The notes beneath the pieces are model-generated. The model was not told where the DNA came from and searched no databases. It saw only the letters and a list, made by a program, of their open reading frames with translations. Positions 6,504 to 12,718 of a stretch of 12,718 bases of DNA are shown here, in pieces. Location: NCBI GenBank assembly GCA_900317795.1, contig ONIF01000104.1:1-12718 (forward strand), read 5' to 3'. A program made the position numbers and the translations under genes. This DNA comes from an uncultured Eubacteriales bacterium. Lineage in GTDB: Bacteria > Bacillota > Clostridia > Oscillospirales > Acutalibacteraceae. How positions within the stretch are numbered: position 1 is the first letter of the stretch; every line of letters begins with the position of its first letter.

Positions 6504-7433
6504 ATGAATACACAGATTGAAAAATTAGTTGAAAATATTGAAAGAATTATTGTAGGAAAGAGAAATGCCGTTATAATGGTAATAATAGCCATGTTGTCGG
6601 AGGGGCATATTTTGATAGAAGATGTGCCGGGGGTTGGCAAAACAAGGCTTGTATCTGCACTTGCAAGCTCTGTTGACGGGCATTTCAACAGAATACAGCT
6701 TACACCCGATATAATGCCGTCGGATATAGTGGGATTTTCAATGGTTGACCGTCAGACGGGGGAATTGAATTATAAAGCAGGTGCGGCTATGTGCAATTTT
6801 CTGCTTGCAGACGAGATAAACAGGGCATCTCCAAAGGCTCAGTCGAGCTTGCTTGAAGTCATGGAAGAACACCAGATTTCCCTTGACGGAAAAACAATGG
6901 CATTGCCGTCACCCTTCATGGTGCTTGCAACTCAAAATCCCGTTGAAACTTATGGAACATATCACCTGCCCGAAGCACAAATGGACAGATTTTTGATGAA
7001 AATATCAATGGGCTATCCGTCACCCGAAGAAGAATTGGATATTATCAGCCGTTCCGAAACAAATGCATTTTCTCAAAAGCTGAATGCAGTAATGAGCCTT
7101 GAAGATGTGAAAACGCATATAGAGGAGGTTAAAAAAATTCACTGTAAGGACAGCGTGAAGAAATATATCGTTGACTTGCTGAATGCAACGAGAAATTCGG
7201 GACTTATCACATTGGGAGCGTCACCACGTGCAGGAATAGCAATGCTGAGGGCTGCAAAGGCAGCGGCTTATATCATGGGAAGAAATTACGTTGTGCCTGA
7301 TGATATAAAATATGTTATGCCGTCAGTGGTATCGCATAGGTTAATGCTGTCGATACAAGGAAAATCTGCATTTGCAAATGCGGAAGAAGTGCTGAATGAG
7401 GCGGTAAAATCCGTTGCAGTACCCGTGCAGTAA
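6504..7433 (+). CDS. MoxR-family AAA+ ATPase
   Basis: MoxR ATPases are chaperone-like motors that remodel or activate partner proteins, often vWA or DUF58 proteins. The 309 residues show Walker A DVPGVGKT (40-47), Walker B FLLADEINR (99-107), sensor 1 ATQNP (142-146) and the DRF segment (161-163), then the helical lid. Length and motif order are typical of the family. The ATG is preceded by GGAGGGG. Gaps of 11 bases to the DUF58 gene and then 13 bases to the transglutaminase gene make a single operon, the same set as yeaC-yeaD-yebA of Bacillus subtilis. It is divergent from the Ro60 locus, whose protein also carries a vWA domain. Confidence 0.95.
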   Translation: MNTQIEKLVENIERIIVGKRNAVIMVIIAMLSEGHILIEDVPGVGKTRLVSALASSVDGHFNRIQLTPDIMPSDIVGFSMVDRQTGELNYKAGAAMCNFLLADEINRASPKAQSSLLEVMEEHQISLDGKTMALPSPFMVLATQNPVETYGTYHLPEAQMDRFLMKISMGYPSPEEELDIISRSETNAFSQKLNAVMSLEDVKTHIEEVKKIHCKDSVKKYIVDLLNATRNSGLITLGASPRAGIAMLRAAKAAAYIMGRNYVVPDDIKYVMPSVVSHRLMLSIQGKSAFANAEEVLNEAVKSVAVPVQ

Positions 7434-7444
7434 AGGTGAAGCGT

Positions 7445-8623
7445 ATGAAAAAAACGGTAACTTTGCAGACGGTGAAATCTCTGTTTGCATACATAGGGTG
7501 CATAGGCATAGCGGTTGCTGTAAAGTATCTTATCAACGGTACGGTGGGAGTGCTTTTGATAATATCTCTGATATGTGCATTGATATTGTCTGTCACATCT
7601 GCCCTTGCGGTGATACCGTCGCTTGAAGTAGAGGTACAGCCCGATAAAAGAGTACTTTTCAAAGGTGAAAGTCTGATATGTGCCGTAAGCATGAGGAAAA
7701 GAATTATGATACCTGCACCGATGATAGAGGTATATGCGGAATGCACGCCCCAGCTTTCGAAAGACACGGATATTTTCCGTTTATCGCTTGCAGGGCAGGA
7801 AACCAATACCGTGGAAATATCCGTCACGGCAAAATATTCGGGTTCGGCAGGGATAAATATAACCAATGTGTTTGTATGCGATTATTTCGGGATATTCCGT
7901 TTCAGGCTGAAAAAGAATATATCCGATTCAAATGTAAAAGTGTCGGTATATCCAAATATACCCGATGTACCCGTACAGACGAATTTTTTGAAAACAGCGG
8001 TACTGTTTTCGACAGATGACAATGAAGAAGAAACGAACGAAACTGCCCTTACTCCGACAGGACAGCCGGGTTATGACCATAGGGAATATTATCCGGGTGA
8101 CCCGATAAAGAGAATAAACTGGAAAATGTCGTCAAAGAAAGATGTGTATATGATAAGGCTTGACGAGAAGGTTGCAGGGGGAGGACAGGTATTTTTTCTT
8201 GACATTCCCGAGTTGGAGGAAAATGAATTCAATTTGTCGGTGCGTGACAGGGTGACGGAGGGAATGCTGGCAGTTTTCTCCATGCTTACGGCAGAGGGCA
8301 GAGAAACCGTATTTTTTATGCCGAGTAAAAATCATTGGGTGAGAATGGATATAAAAACTCCTGCGGATATTTATGAAGTACAGCAGAGGCTTTCCGATTT
8401 TTCACCGTGCGGTACGGAAACTCCCGTTCCTGCGGAGATTGCGGGAATGGGAAAAACACCGATATGCTTTACAGCGTCAACGGGGGAGAATGCACAATCT
8501 GCAATGAATATCATATCGGAAATCCCCGATATACTCTTGATATGTTCGTCAGATTCGAAATTACCGCATATCACATCGGAATTTTGGAGCATATCCGATA
8601 CATTTGAAGTGAAAAGGCTTTGA
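7445..8623 (+). CDS. DUF58 family membrane protein (YeaD-like)
   Basis: The 392-residue protein starts with two hydrophobic helices (about 13-30 and 33-56). An extracytoplasmic or beta-rich stretch follows, and then the DUF58 signature REYYPGDPIKRINWK (213-227), followed by a region that in relatives resembles a degenerate vWA fold. Such proteins are the usual partners of MoxR ATPases, but their biochemical role is not settled. ATG 7445 was chosen because AAAGGTGA lies just upstream; the in-frame GTG at 7436 overlaps that ribosome binding site. It lies between moxR and the transglutaminase gene, as in many bacteria. Nothing looks broken. Confidence 0.92.
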   Translation: MKKTVTLQTVKSLFAYIGCIGIAVAVKYLINGTVGVLLIISLICALILSVTSALAVIPSLEVEVQPDKRVLFKGESLICAVSMRKRIMIPAPMIEVYAECTPQLSKDTDIFRLSLAGQETNTVEISVTAKYSGSAGINITNVFVCDYFGIFRFRLKKNISDSNVKVSVYPNIPDVPVQTNFLKTAVLFSTDDNEEETNETALTPTGQPGYDHREYYPGDPIKRINWKMSSKKDVYMIRLDEKVAGGGQVFFLDIPELEENEFNLSVRDRVTEGMLAVFSMLTAEGRETVFFMPSKNHWVRMDIKTPADIYEVQQRLSDFSPCGTETPVPAEIAGMGKTPICFTASTGENAQSAMNIISEIPDILLICSSDSKLPHITSEFWSISDTFEVKRL

Positions 8624-8636
8624 CGGGAGGGAAAAC

Positions 8637-10799
8637 ATGAAAGAAGAAAATAAACTTTTTTCGGGCATTTCAAAAAAAATAAGTGCTTATATATGTCCCG
8701 TCATGCTTGGAACGGCTATATGTTATTCTGTAATGAACGTGCTTGACGAAAACACCCCTGTTTTATACAGTGCAATATTTTTGTTAGGGGCATGGTTATT
8801 GTTCGGGCTGTTTGATAAGCTGAAAAATATGAAACGTCTTGGCGGACTGCTGTATATTGTGCTGTTTATGGTCAGTTCTTTTGTAAGTACAGGGCTTGCA
8901 AGAATGGGAATGCCCAGATTAGGCGGTTTTCGGGAATTGATGAGGTGGTTTTTCGGTGAAAGCGATAACCCCGACCAGCCGTATTTTCTGAATGCCCTGT
9001 TTATTGCAGGAGGATTTTTTCTCATATCGGTTTTATATTATTTCACTCAGGTACGTTACAGAAGTCTTGGTGTAATGCTTTGTATCATGTTTCCGTTTGT
9101 GATATACACAAAGAGAGTTGTCATTATGCCCGAACTGATGACAACGATAATAGTGGTACTTTATCTTGCGGTGATAGTGCATAACAGGCATATAGACCCT
9201 TCCCGTCAGGAAAAAAAGACGTTTTTAAAAACAGACCGTTCCTATATTATTGCGATAGCGGTATTTGTTTCCGTAACGGGAACGATAACCATGATGATTC
9301 CGAAACAGTCTTATGTATCGTTTCTTGAAAAAAATTCCGACCTGTTTTCATATACAAATACGATAGGAGGAAACGGTACGGGCAATTCCGACAATGTTTC
9401 ACAGGAGTCCTCCTCACGTTACGGTGAAAGAGGGGATACGGGAAAAATTCTGTTTCGTTTCAGCCCGGACGGAAATGAAGAAGAATACTATCTCCGCAAA
9501 CAGCCTTTTGACCGTTTCAACGGGGATATTTGGGAAAAAGATATGAATAATATCAACCGTTATTACTATTCCGAGATGTACCCCGAATATGAAATAACGG
9601 ATTTAGTGGAAGATTTCCATGATATATATGAAAAAGACGGTCTTAAACTGCCCGAAATTCAGAGAGAAAGAGGTTTTGTCGAGGGAGAGGACTTTTCGGC
9701 ATCATACCTGCCGTGTCCGCTGAGTACCACTGTAAAAGATGTTTCAACGAGTTATTACAGAAAGTATCTTGATGACAGGGTTGAAAGAGTGGAGAGTGTG
9801 AGTGAAAATCTGCATAATGCATTCAGTTTTTATGCAGAGAGCAGAGAGTTATATGAATATGCCCGTGAAGCAGGCTTGTCATCGGGTGAGTATGAGGAAA
9901 TACTTGAAGAAAATTACGGCAGTGAAAACGTTCAGCAGATATATTCGGACTATCTTATGGCACATCAGTTATACTCAAATACAGATAATATATCACAAAG
10001 AATAACCGAGCTTGCGGAGGAGATAACGGGGAAATATCACTCAGACGTTGAAAAAGCGACGGCACTTGCCGTGTATTTTGAAGAAAACGGCTATGCTTAT
10101 GATGAGGAGTATGTGCCCGAGGACACCTCCATAGAGTATTTCATATTTGAGGGCAAAAGGGGTATATGCACGAACTATGCAACGGCTATGACGCTCATGG
10201 CGAGAAGTGTCGGACTGACGGCAAGATATGTTGAGGGATATGCGGCTTTTGAGAGAGATGAAAACGGGTTGTATGTTGTCCGTGACAGCTATGCACACGC
10301 ATTTGTGGAGGTATATATACCTGCTGTGGGGTGGATGACGTTTGACCCGACTGTATCGGGATATATGTACGTCAGAGAGGAACAGTACAACTATTTTGAT
10401 GATATAATCCGGTTTTTGAGCCGTTTTATTGCAGTTATCGTTGTTGCGGTATTTGTCATTTTTGTATGGCTGAGGGACAGAATAGCAGAGATTTTCTTCC
10501 GTATCAGCCAGATTTTCAGAACCCCCGAAAAACGCACACTCAAACTTTATTCCAACGTCATAAAGCTTGTGAATTTCTCGACAGGCAGGGATTACAGTTC
10601 ATATACCGTGAATATGCTGAGGGAATATCTTTCTTCGTCAAGAGGTGCAGTCCCCGAAAAGCTTTTTGAACTTTTTGAAAAGACGGCATTTGGCGGATAT
10701 GAGCCGAGCAGTGCGGAATACCGTGAAGCGTATGCGGAATATAAAAAATGCTATCGCTTTTTGAGAAAAGTGCCGAAAAAATTGAAAATTGAAAGTTGA
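8637..10799 (+). CDS. Membrane-bound transglutaminase-like protein (YebA/TgpA-like)
   Basis: The 720-residue protein has about seven N-terminal membrane helices (between 17 and 220), a large outside domain, one more helix (about 592-613) and a cytoplasmic tail like DUF4129. The transglutaminase-like core holds the complete Cys-His-Asp triad: Cys511 in GICTNYA, His554 in YAHAFVEVY and Asp570 in FDPT. The active site therefore lies outside the membrane. Relatives may act as proteases or cross-linkers of cell-envelope proteins; the substrate is unknown. ATG 8637 follows GGGAGG. It is the last gene of the MoxR operon. Its final codons (KKLKIES) and stop fall inside a repeat of the type ATTGAAAATTGAAAG, so the natural C-terminus may have been changed by a repeat insertion. 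Confidence 0.93.
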   Translation: MKEENKLFSGISKKISAYICPVMLGTAICYSVMNVLDENTPVLYSAIFLLGAWLLFGLFDKLKNMKRLGGLLYIVLFMVSSFVSTGLARMGMPRLGGFRELMRWFFGESDNPDQPYFLNALFIAGGFFLISVLYYFTQVRYRSLGVMLCIMFPFVIYTKRVVIMPELMTTIIVVLYLAVIVHNRHIDPSRQEKKTFLKTDRSYIIAIAVFVSVTGTITMMIPKQSYVSFLEKNSDLFSYTNTIGGNGTGNSDNVSQESSSRYGERGDTGKILFRFSPDGNEEEYYLRKQPFDRFNGDIWEKDMNNINRYYYSEMYPEYEITDLVEDFHDIYEKDGLKLPEIQRERGFVEGEDFSASYLPCPLSTTVKDVSTSYYRKYLDDRVERVESVSENLHNAFSFYAESRELYEYAREAGLSSGEYEEILEENYGSENVQQIYSDYLMAHQLYSNTDNISQRITELAEEITGKYHSDVEKATALAVYFEENGYAYDEEYVPEDTSIEYFIFEGKRGICTNYATAMTLMARSVGLTARYVEGYAAFERDENGLYVVRDSYAHAFVEVYIPAVGWMTFDPTVSGYMYVREEQYNYFDDIIRFLSRFIAVIVVAVFVIFVWLRDRIAEIFFRISQIFRTPEKRTLKLYSNVIKLVNFSTGRDYSSYTVNMLREYLSSSRGAVPEKLFELFEKTAFGGYEPSSAEYREAYAEYKKCYRFLRKVPKKLKIES

Positions 10800-10812
10800 A
10801 AATGGAAAATGG
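10785..10812. repeat. Copy of the GAAAATGGAAAATGG repeat, half element
   Basis: A tract of ATTGAAAATTGAAAG and TTGAAAATGGAAAATGG closely matches one arm of the hairpin element at 11157-11238. It covers the transglutaminase stop codon. The opposite arm is not present here. Confidence 0.55.
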
Positions 10813-10848
10813 AGAGTAGAATTGAATTCTGCTCTCTGTTTATTTTTT
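10812..10848 (+). terminator. Terminator of the moxR operon
   Basis: GAGAGTAGAAT (10812-10822) pairs with ATTCTGCTCTC (10826-10836), with one G-U pair and a 3-base loop. TGTTTATTTTTT follows. Confidence 0.8.
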
Positions 10849-10890
10849 AAATGTAAATACAAATTGTATAATTTTTGTCAAAAAAAGTGC

Positions 10891-10919
10891 TTGCTTTTTC
10901 CAAAATGATGTGTTATAAT
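10891..10919 (+). promoter_or_regulatory. Promoter of the 5S rRNA gene
   Basis: TTGCTT (10891-10896), a 17-base spacer and a perfect TATAAT (10914-10919). The predicted start near 10926 lies about 25 bases before the 5S sequence, so 5S has its own transcript here, without 16S or 23S beside it. Confidence 0.8.
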
Positions 10920-10950
10920 ATCAAAGTCGTCAGAAATGATGCAGAAAACA

Positions 10951-11120
10951 GTTGGTGTTGATGACGTTGAGGGTACACCCGTTCCCATACCGAACACGGA
11001 AGTTAAGCTCAATGGTGCCGAAGATACTTTGTTGGTGACGACACGGAAACGGAAGTTAAGCTCAATGGTGCCGAAGATACTTTGTTGGTGACGACACGGA
11101 AAAATAGGAAGATGCCAACA
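10951..11120 (+). rRNA. 5S rRNA gene with a 53-bp internal tandem duplication
   Basis: The 5' end GTTGGTGT (10951-10958) pairs with ATGCCAAC (11112-11119) to form helix I. The conserved 5S core CCATACCGAACACGGAAG is present at 10985-11002. The gene is about 170 bases long instead of about 117 because 10996-11048 is repeated exactly at 11049-11101 (offset 53; the identity runs one more base). The repeated part includes the second half of helix III, the 3' strand of helix II and helices IV/V. The RNA as written cannot take a normal 5S fold without looping out one copy. It is either a non-functional 5S copy or an assembly error. Removing one copy gives a normal-length gene. Confidence 0.88.
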
Positions 11121-11125
11121 TAAAG

Positions 11126-11155
11126 CAACCGTCCAATAGGGCGGTTGTTTTTTTG
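11126..11155 (+). terminator. Terminator of the 5S rRNA gene
   Basis: CAACCGTCC (11126-11134) pairs with GGGCGGTTG (11139-11147), with one G-U pair and an AATA loop. A run of eight T follows. Confidence 0.9.
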
Positions 11156-11261
11156 TAATTGAAAGTGGAAAGTGGAAAATGGAAAATGAAGTTTGGACAG
11201 CAGCCTAATTTTCCATTTTCCATTTTCAATTTTCCATTATTTACGGGGCGGTTGTTTTTTT
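11139..11261. mobile_element. MITE-like hairpin element with flanking 16-bp direct repeats
   Basis: The left arm 11157-11187 and right arm 11208-11238 are inverted copies over about 31 bases, with a few mismatches; both consist of GAAAATGGAAAAT-like tracts. The flanks carry the same 16 bases, GGGCGGTTGTTTTTTT, at 11139-11154 and 11246-11261. The left copy is the second half of the 5S terminator, so the right copy looks like a duplication made when the element entered. It encodes nothing credible. A 16-bp duplication is long for common MITEs, so a replication-slippage origin is possible. Confidence 0.55.
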
Positions 11262-11268
11262 ATTTTCA

Positions 11269-11399
11269 GAGTGGAGTTTTGAGAGTGGAGAGTGAAGTTA
11301 CTGGATTTTCTGCTGTATTCTCGGAATCTGCTTTTTTGAGGCTGAAATACGAAATTCAGTCTAATGACTGCTCCACTCTCCACTCTTAACACTTCACTC
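11269..11399. repeat. Second hairpin element (GAGAGTGGAGAGTG arms)
   Basis: The arm 11269-11297 (starting GAGTGGAGTTTTGAG) and the arm 11371-11399 (ending CACTTCACTC) are imperfect inverted copies of 29 bases. They surround a 73-base centre with no credible gene. A T-run follows at 11400-11406, so it may act as a terminator too. Its arms differ from those of the preceding hairpin but share the same purine-rich style. Confidence 0.6.
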
Positions 11400-11406
11400 T
11401 TTTTTT

Positions 11407-11740
11407 AATTGTGTTGCACAAAATATCCTGTGAAATGTTATACAATCAATACGAAAAAATTTTCCTGTTGAATTTGGCTATTTTGACGTAAAAGTTATTG
11501 GGGCTGTTTGAAAAAATGCATTTTTAACAATAAATATACCGAATTTTAATAGATTTGAAATAATATTTAAAAAACGTTAAAAAACGATATAGTTAAAACG
11601 TACAAAACGGCAGTGTGAAAAGTGCATATATTTTATTGAGCAATATTGTAACAACTGACAAAAAATGGATTTTTTGCAGTTGAAATATACAAAAAACAAT
11701 GGTAAAATTTATTTATATGAATAAAAATGACAATAAGTCA
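11407..11740. other. AT-rich gap without a gene
   Basis: No convincing coding frame or RNA gene is visible. The most regular structure is four copies of AAAACG (11571, 11581, 11595, 11604) spaced 9-14 bases apart. These could be operator half-sites for a regulator of the downstream transporter, but four short AT-rich words may be chance. Confidence 0.35.
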
Positions 11741-11769
11741 TTGAAATTATGTGAATGCTATGATATTAT
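11741..11769 (+). promoter_or_regulatory. Promoter of the ABC-transporter lipoprotein gene
   Basis: TTGAAA (11741-11746) and TATTAT (11764-11769) with a 17-base spacer. The start near 11776 gives a leader of about 100 bases that contains a short ORF. Confidence 0.75.
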
Positions 11770-11798
11770 ATTTTAGTAGCGGTGGGAGGAGTGTGTGT

Positions 11799-11849
11799 AT
11801 GCGGCACTTCCGACACCTTACAGCACGTTTGAGGTGCATAAAAAAATAA
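11799..11849 (+). CDS. 16-residue basic leader ORF
   Basis: A strong ribosome binding site GGAGGAG (11785-11791), seven bases before ATG, opens a 16-codon frame encoding MRHFRHLTARLRCIKK, ending TAA at 11847-11849, 27 bases before the lipoprotein start. Eight of the 16 residues are Arg, Lys or His. The site is stronger than that of the main gene. CACCT inside the ORF can pair with AGGTG near its end, so translation could change the leader fold. I do not recognise the peptide; it may be a regulatory leader rather than a working peptide. Confidence 0.5.
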   Translation: MRHFRHLTARLRCIKK

Positions 11850-11876
11850 AATTTTTAAGAAAGAGGGATTATCACT

Positions 11877-12718
11877 ATGGTTAGTAAATCCAAAAAGGCA
11901 GTTGCATTGCTTTTGACGGCAATGATGGCAGCAAGTGCATTGGCAGGCTGTGCAAGCGGCGGCGGTACGACAACAAGCAGCACTCCGTCAACCAGTTCTC
12001 CGGCAAGTACGACCGACACGACTCCGTCAAGTACTGAAAGCACAACAGAAGCAAGCAAGGTTGCTGCCGTTAATCTCGACGATCCTGAGATAATTGCAAA
12101 AATTAAGGATCAGATAGCAGCAGAGGCTGAAAAAACAGAGGGCGTTGTAAAAATGACTCTCTGGTGTTCATCAGACGACAAGGGCTTTGAAGAAGGCTTG
12201 AAGAAGGAATTTGAAGAAGCTTATGCAGATACAAGATACAGCTTCAAAATCTCATCAGACGACAAGGGCTTTGAAGAAGGCTTGAAGAAGGAATTTGAAG
12301 AAGCTTATGCAGATACAAGATACAGCTTCAAAATCAAAGTAAGCCCTATCGGTGAGGACAAGGCAGGCGGTAAGATTCTGGAAGGTCCTAAGGACGGTGC
12401 AGACGTATTCAGCTTTGCAGATGACCAGCTTTCTTTACTCGTTGAGGCAGGTGCTATCTCCGAAGTTGCGGCACTCTTCAACAACAATGTTATCAACGAA
12501 AACTCCGCAAAGGCTGTTGAAGTATGTACGGTAAACGGCAAGTCATACGCATTCCCGAAAACTTCCGATAACGGTTATTTTCTGTATTATGACAAGACCG
12601 TGCTTTCAGAAGAAGATGTTGCAACTTTTGACGGCATTATTGAAAAGTCAAATGCAGCAGGCAAGGCTTTCTTCTTCCCGCTGAGCAACCCTTGGTATAA
12701 TGCAGGCTTCTTCTTTAC
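11877..12718 (+). CDS. Extracellular solute-binding lipoprotein of a (probably sugar) ABC transporter, 3' end outside window
   Basis: The 280 visible residues begin with a lipoprotein signal peptide: basic N-region VSKSKKA, hydrophobic core, lipobox LAGC with Cys25 as the lipid-bearing residue. A Ser/Thr-rich linker (about 26-58) reaches away from the membrane. The mature part starts VVKMTLWCSSDDKGFEEGLKKEF, with later KILEGPKDGADVFSFADDQL and FPKTSDNGYFLYYDKTVLSEED. These are typical of family 1 carbohydrate-binding proteins related to MalE. ATG 11877 follows AAGAGGGA. Residues 98-125 are repeated exactly as 126-153 by an in-frame 84-bp tandem duplication, which doubles the first helix and following strand of the N-lobe. 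Permease genes are expected downstream but lie outside the window. Confidence 0.88.
   Translation, partial: MVSKSKKAVALLLTAMMAASALAGCASGGGTTTSSTPSTSSPASTTDTTPSSTESTTEASKVAAVNLDDPEIIAKIKDQIAAEAEKTEGVVKMTLWCSSDDKGFEEGLKKEFEEAYADTRYSFKISSDDKGFEEGLKKEFEEAYADTRYSFKIKVSPIGEDKAGGKILEGPKDGADVFSFADDQLSLLVEAGAISEVAALFNNNVINENSAKAVEVCTVNGKSYAFPKTSDNGYFLYYDKTVLSEEDVATFDGIIEKSNAAGKAFFFPLSNPWYNAGFFF
12168..12335 (+). repeat. Exact 84-bp in-frame tandem duplication inside the lipoprotein gene
   Basis: 12168-12251 and 12252-12335 are identical over 84 bases and differ from their flanks at once on both sides. The unit is 28 codons and starts on a codon boundary, so the frame is kept. Confidence 0.95.

Noticed and set aside
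11159..11389. Plus-strand 76-codon frame
   Set aside because: It spans the two hairpin elements and translates simple repeats; no ribosome binding site.
11571..11609. Operator array or small CRISPR-like repeat made of AAAACG
   Set aside because: Units are six bases with uneven spacing in AT-rich DNA; no repeat-spacer structure. Kept only as a remark on the gap.

Overview
The window is moderately AT-rich, has strong GGAGG-type ribosome binding sites and TTGAAA-17-TATAAT promoters, and carries a YeaC/YeaD/YebA-like operon and a lipobox solute-binding protein. This points to a Gram-positive Clostridia-type anaerobe, perhaps a Ruminococcus/Oscillospiraceae relative. No ribosomal or housekeeping marker here fixes the species.

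Layout. (1) 1-455: the 3' end of an unrecognised, probably cell-surface protein and its terminator. (2) 456-700: an intergenic gap with a palindromic repeat. (3) 701-4073: a tightly packed three-gene operon. A GshA/GshF-type glutamate-cysteine ligase homologue overlaps a class II (N-terminal Cys) glutamine amidotransferase, which is followed by a second ligase homologue of the separate GCS2/EgtA-like family. This pairs two gamma-glutamyl-bond makers with one possible gamma-glutamyl remover, and no glutathione synthetase or ergothioneine genes are present. (4) 4074-4326: a GC-rich palindromic repeat and a bidirectional terminator. (5) 4327-6404, minus strand: a sigma-A-type promoter, then four tandem Y-RNA-like noncoding RNAs, then a Ro60 (Rsr; TROVE + vWA) gene. 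Three of the RNAs (two clearly, one very clearly) fold as circularly permuted tRNAs, with the acceptor stem closed by a loop and the anticodon end opened into a long stem. The fourth keeps only a T-arm. (6) 6436-10848, plus strand, divergent from the Ro60 locus: a moxR - DUF58 - membrane transglutaminase operon with its own promoter and terminator. (7) 10891-11155: an orphan 5S rRNA gene with promoter and terminator, carrying an exact 53-bp internal tandem duplication. (8) 11139-11400: two hairpin (MITE-like) elements; the first is flanked by a 16-bp direct repeat of the 5S terminator end. (9) 11401-12718: a long AT-rich leader with a promoter and a 16-codon upstream ORF, then the start of a sugar-type ABC transporter lipoprotein that carries an exact in-frame 84-bp tandem duplication.

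How the genes work together. The Ro60 protein should bind the upstream Y RNAs through their closing stems and expose the tRNA-like modules, as described for YrlA-type bacterial Y RNAs. MoxR, DUF58 and the transglutaminase form a known conserved set of ATPase chaperone, membrane-anchored partner and extracytoplasmic enzyme. The ligase/amidotransferase operon looks like a gamma-glutamyl protection/deprotection pathway of unknown substrate. The Y-RNA array and this three-gene cassette are the most interesting parts of the window. The two exact tandem duplications 1.2 kb apart should be checked against reads before any biological reading.
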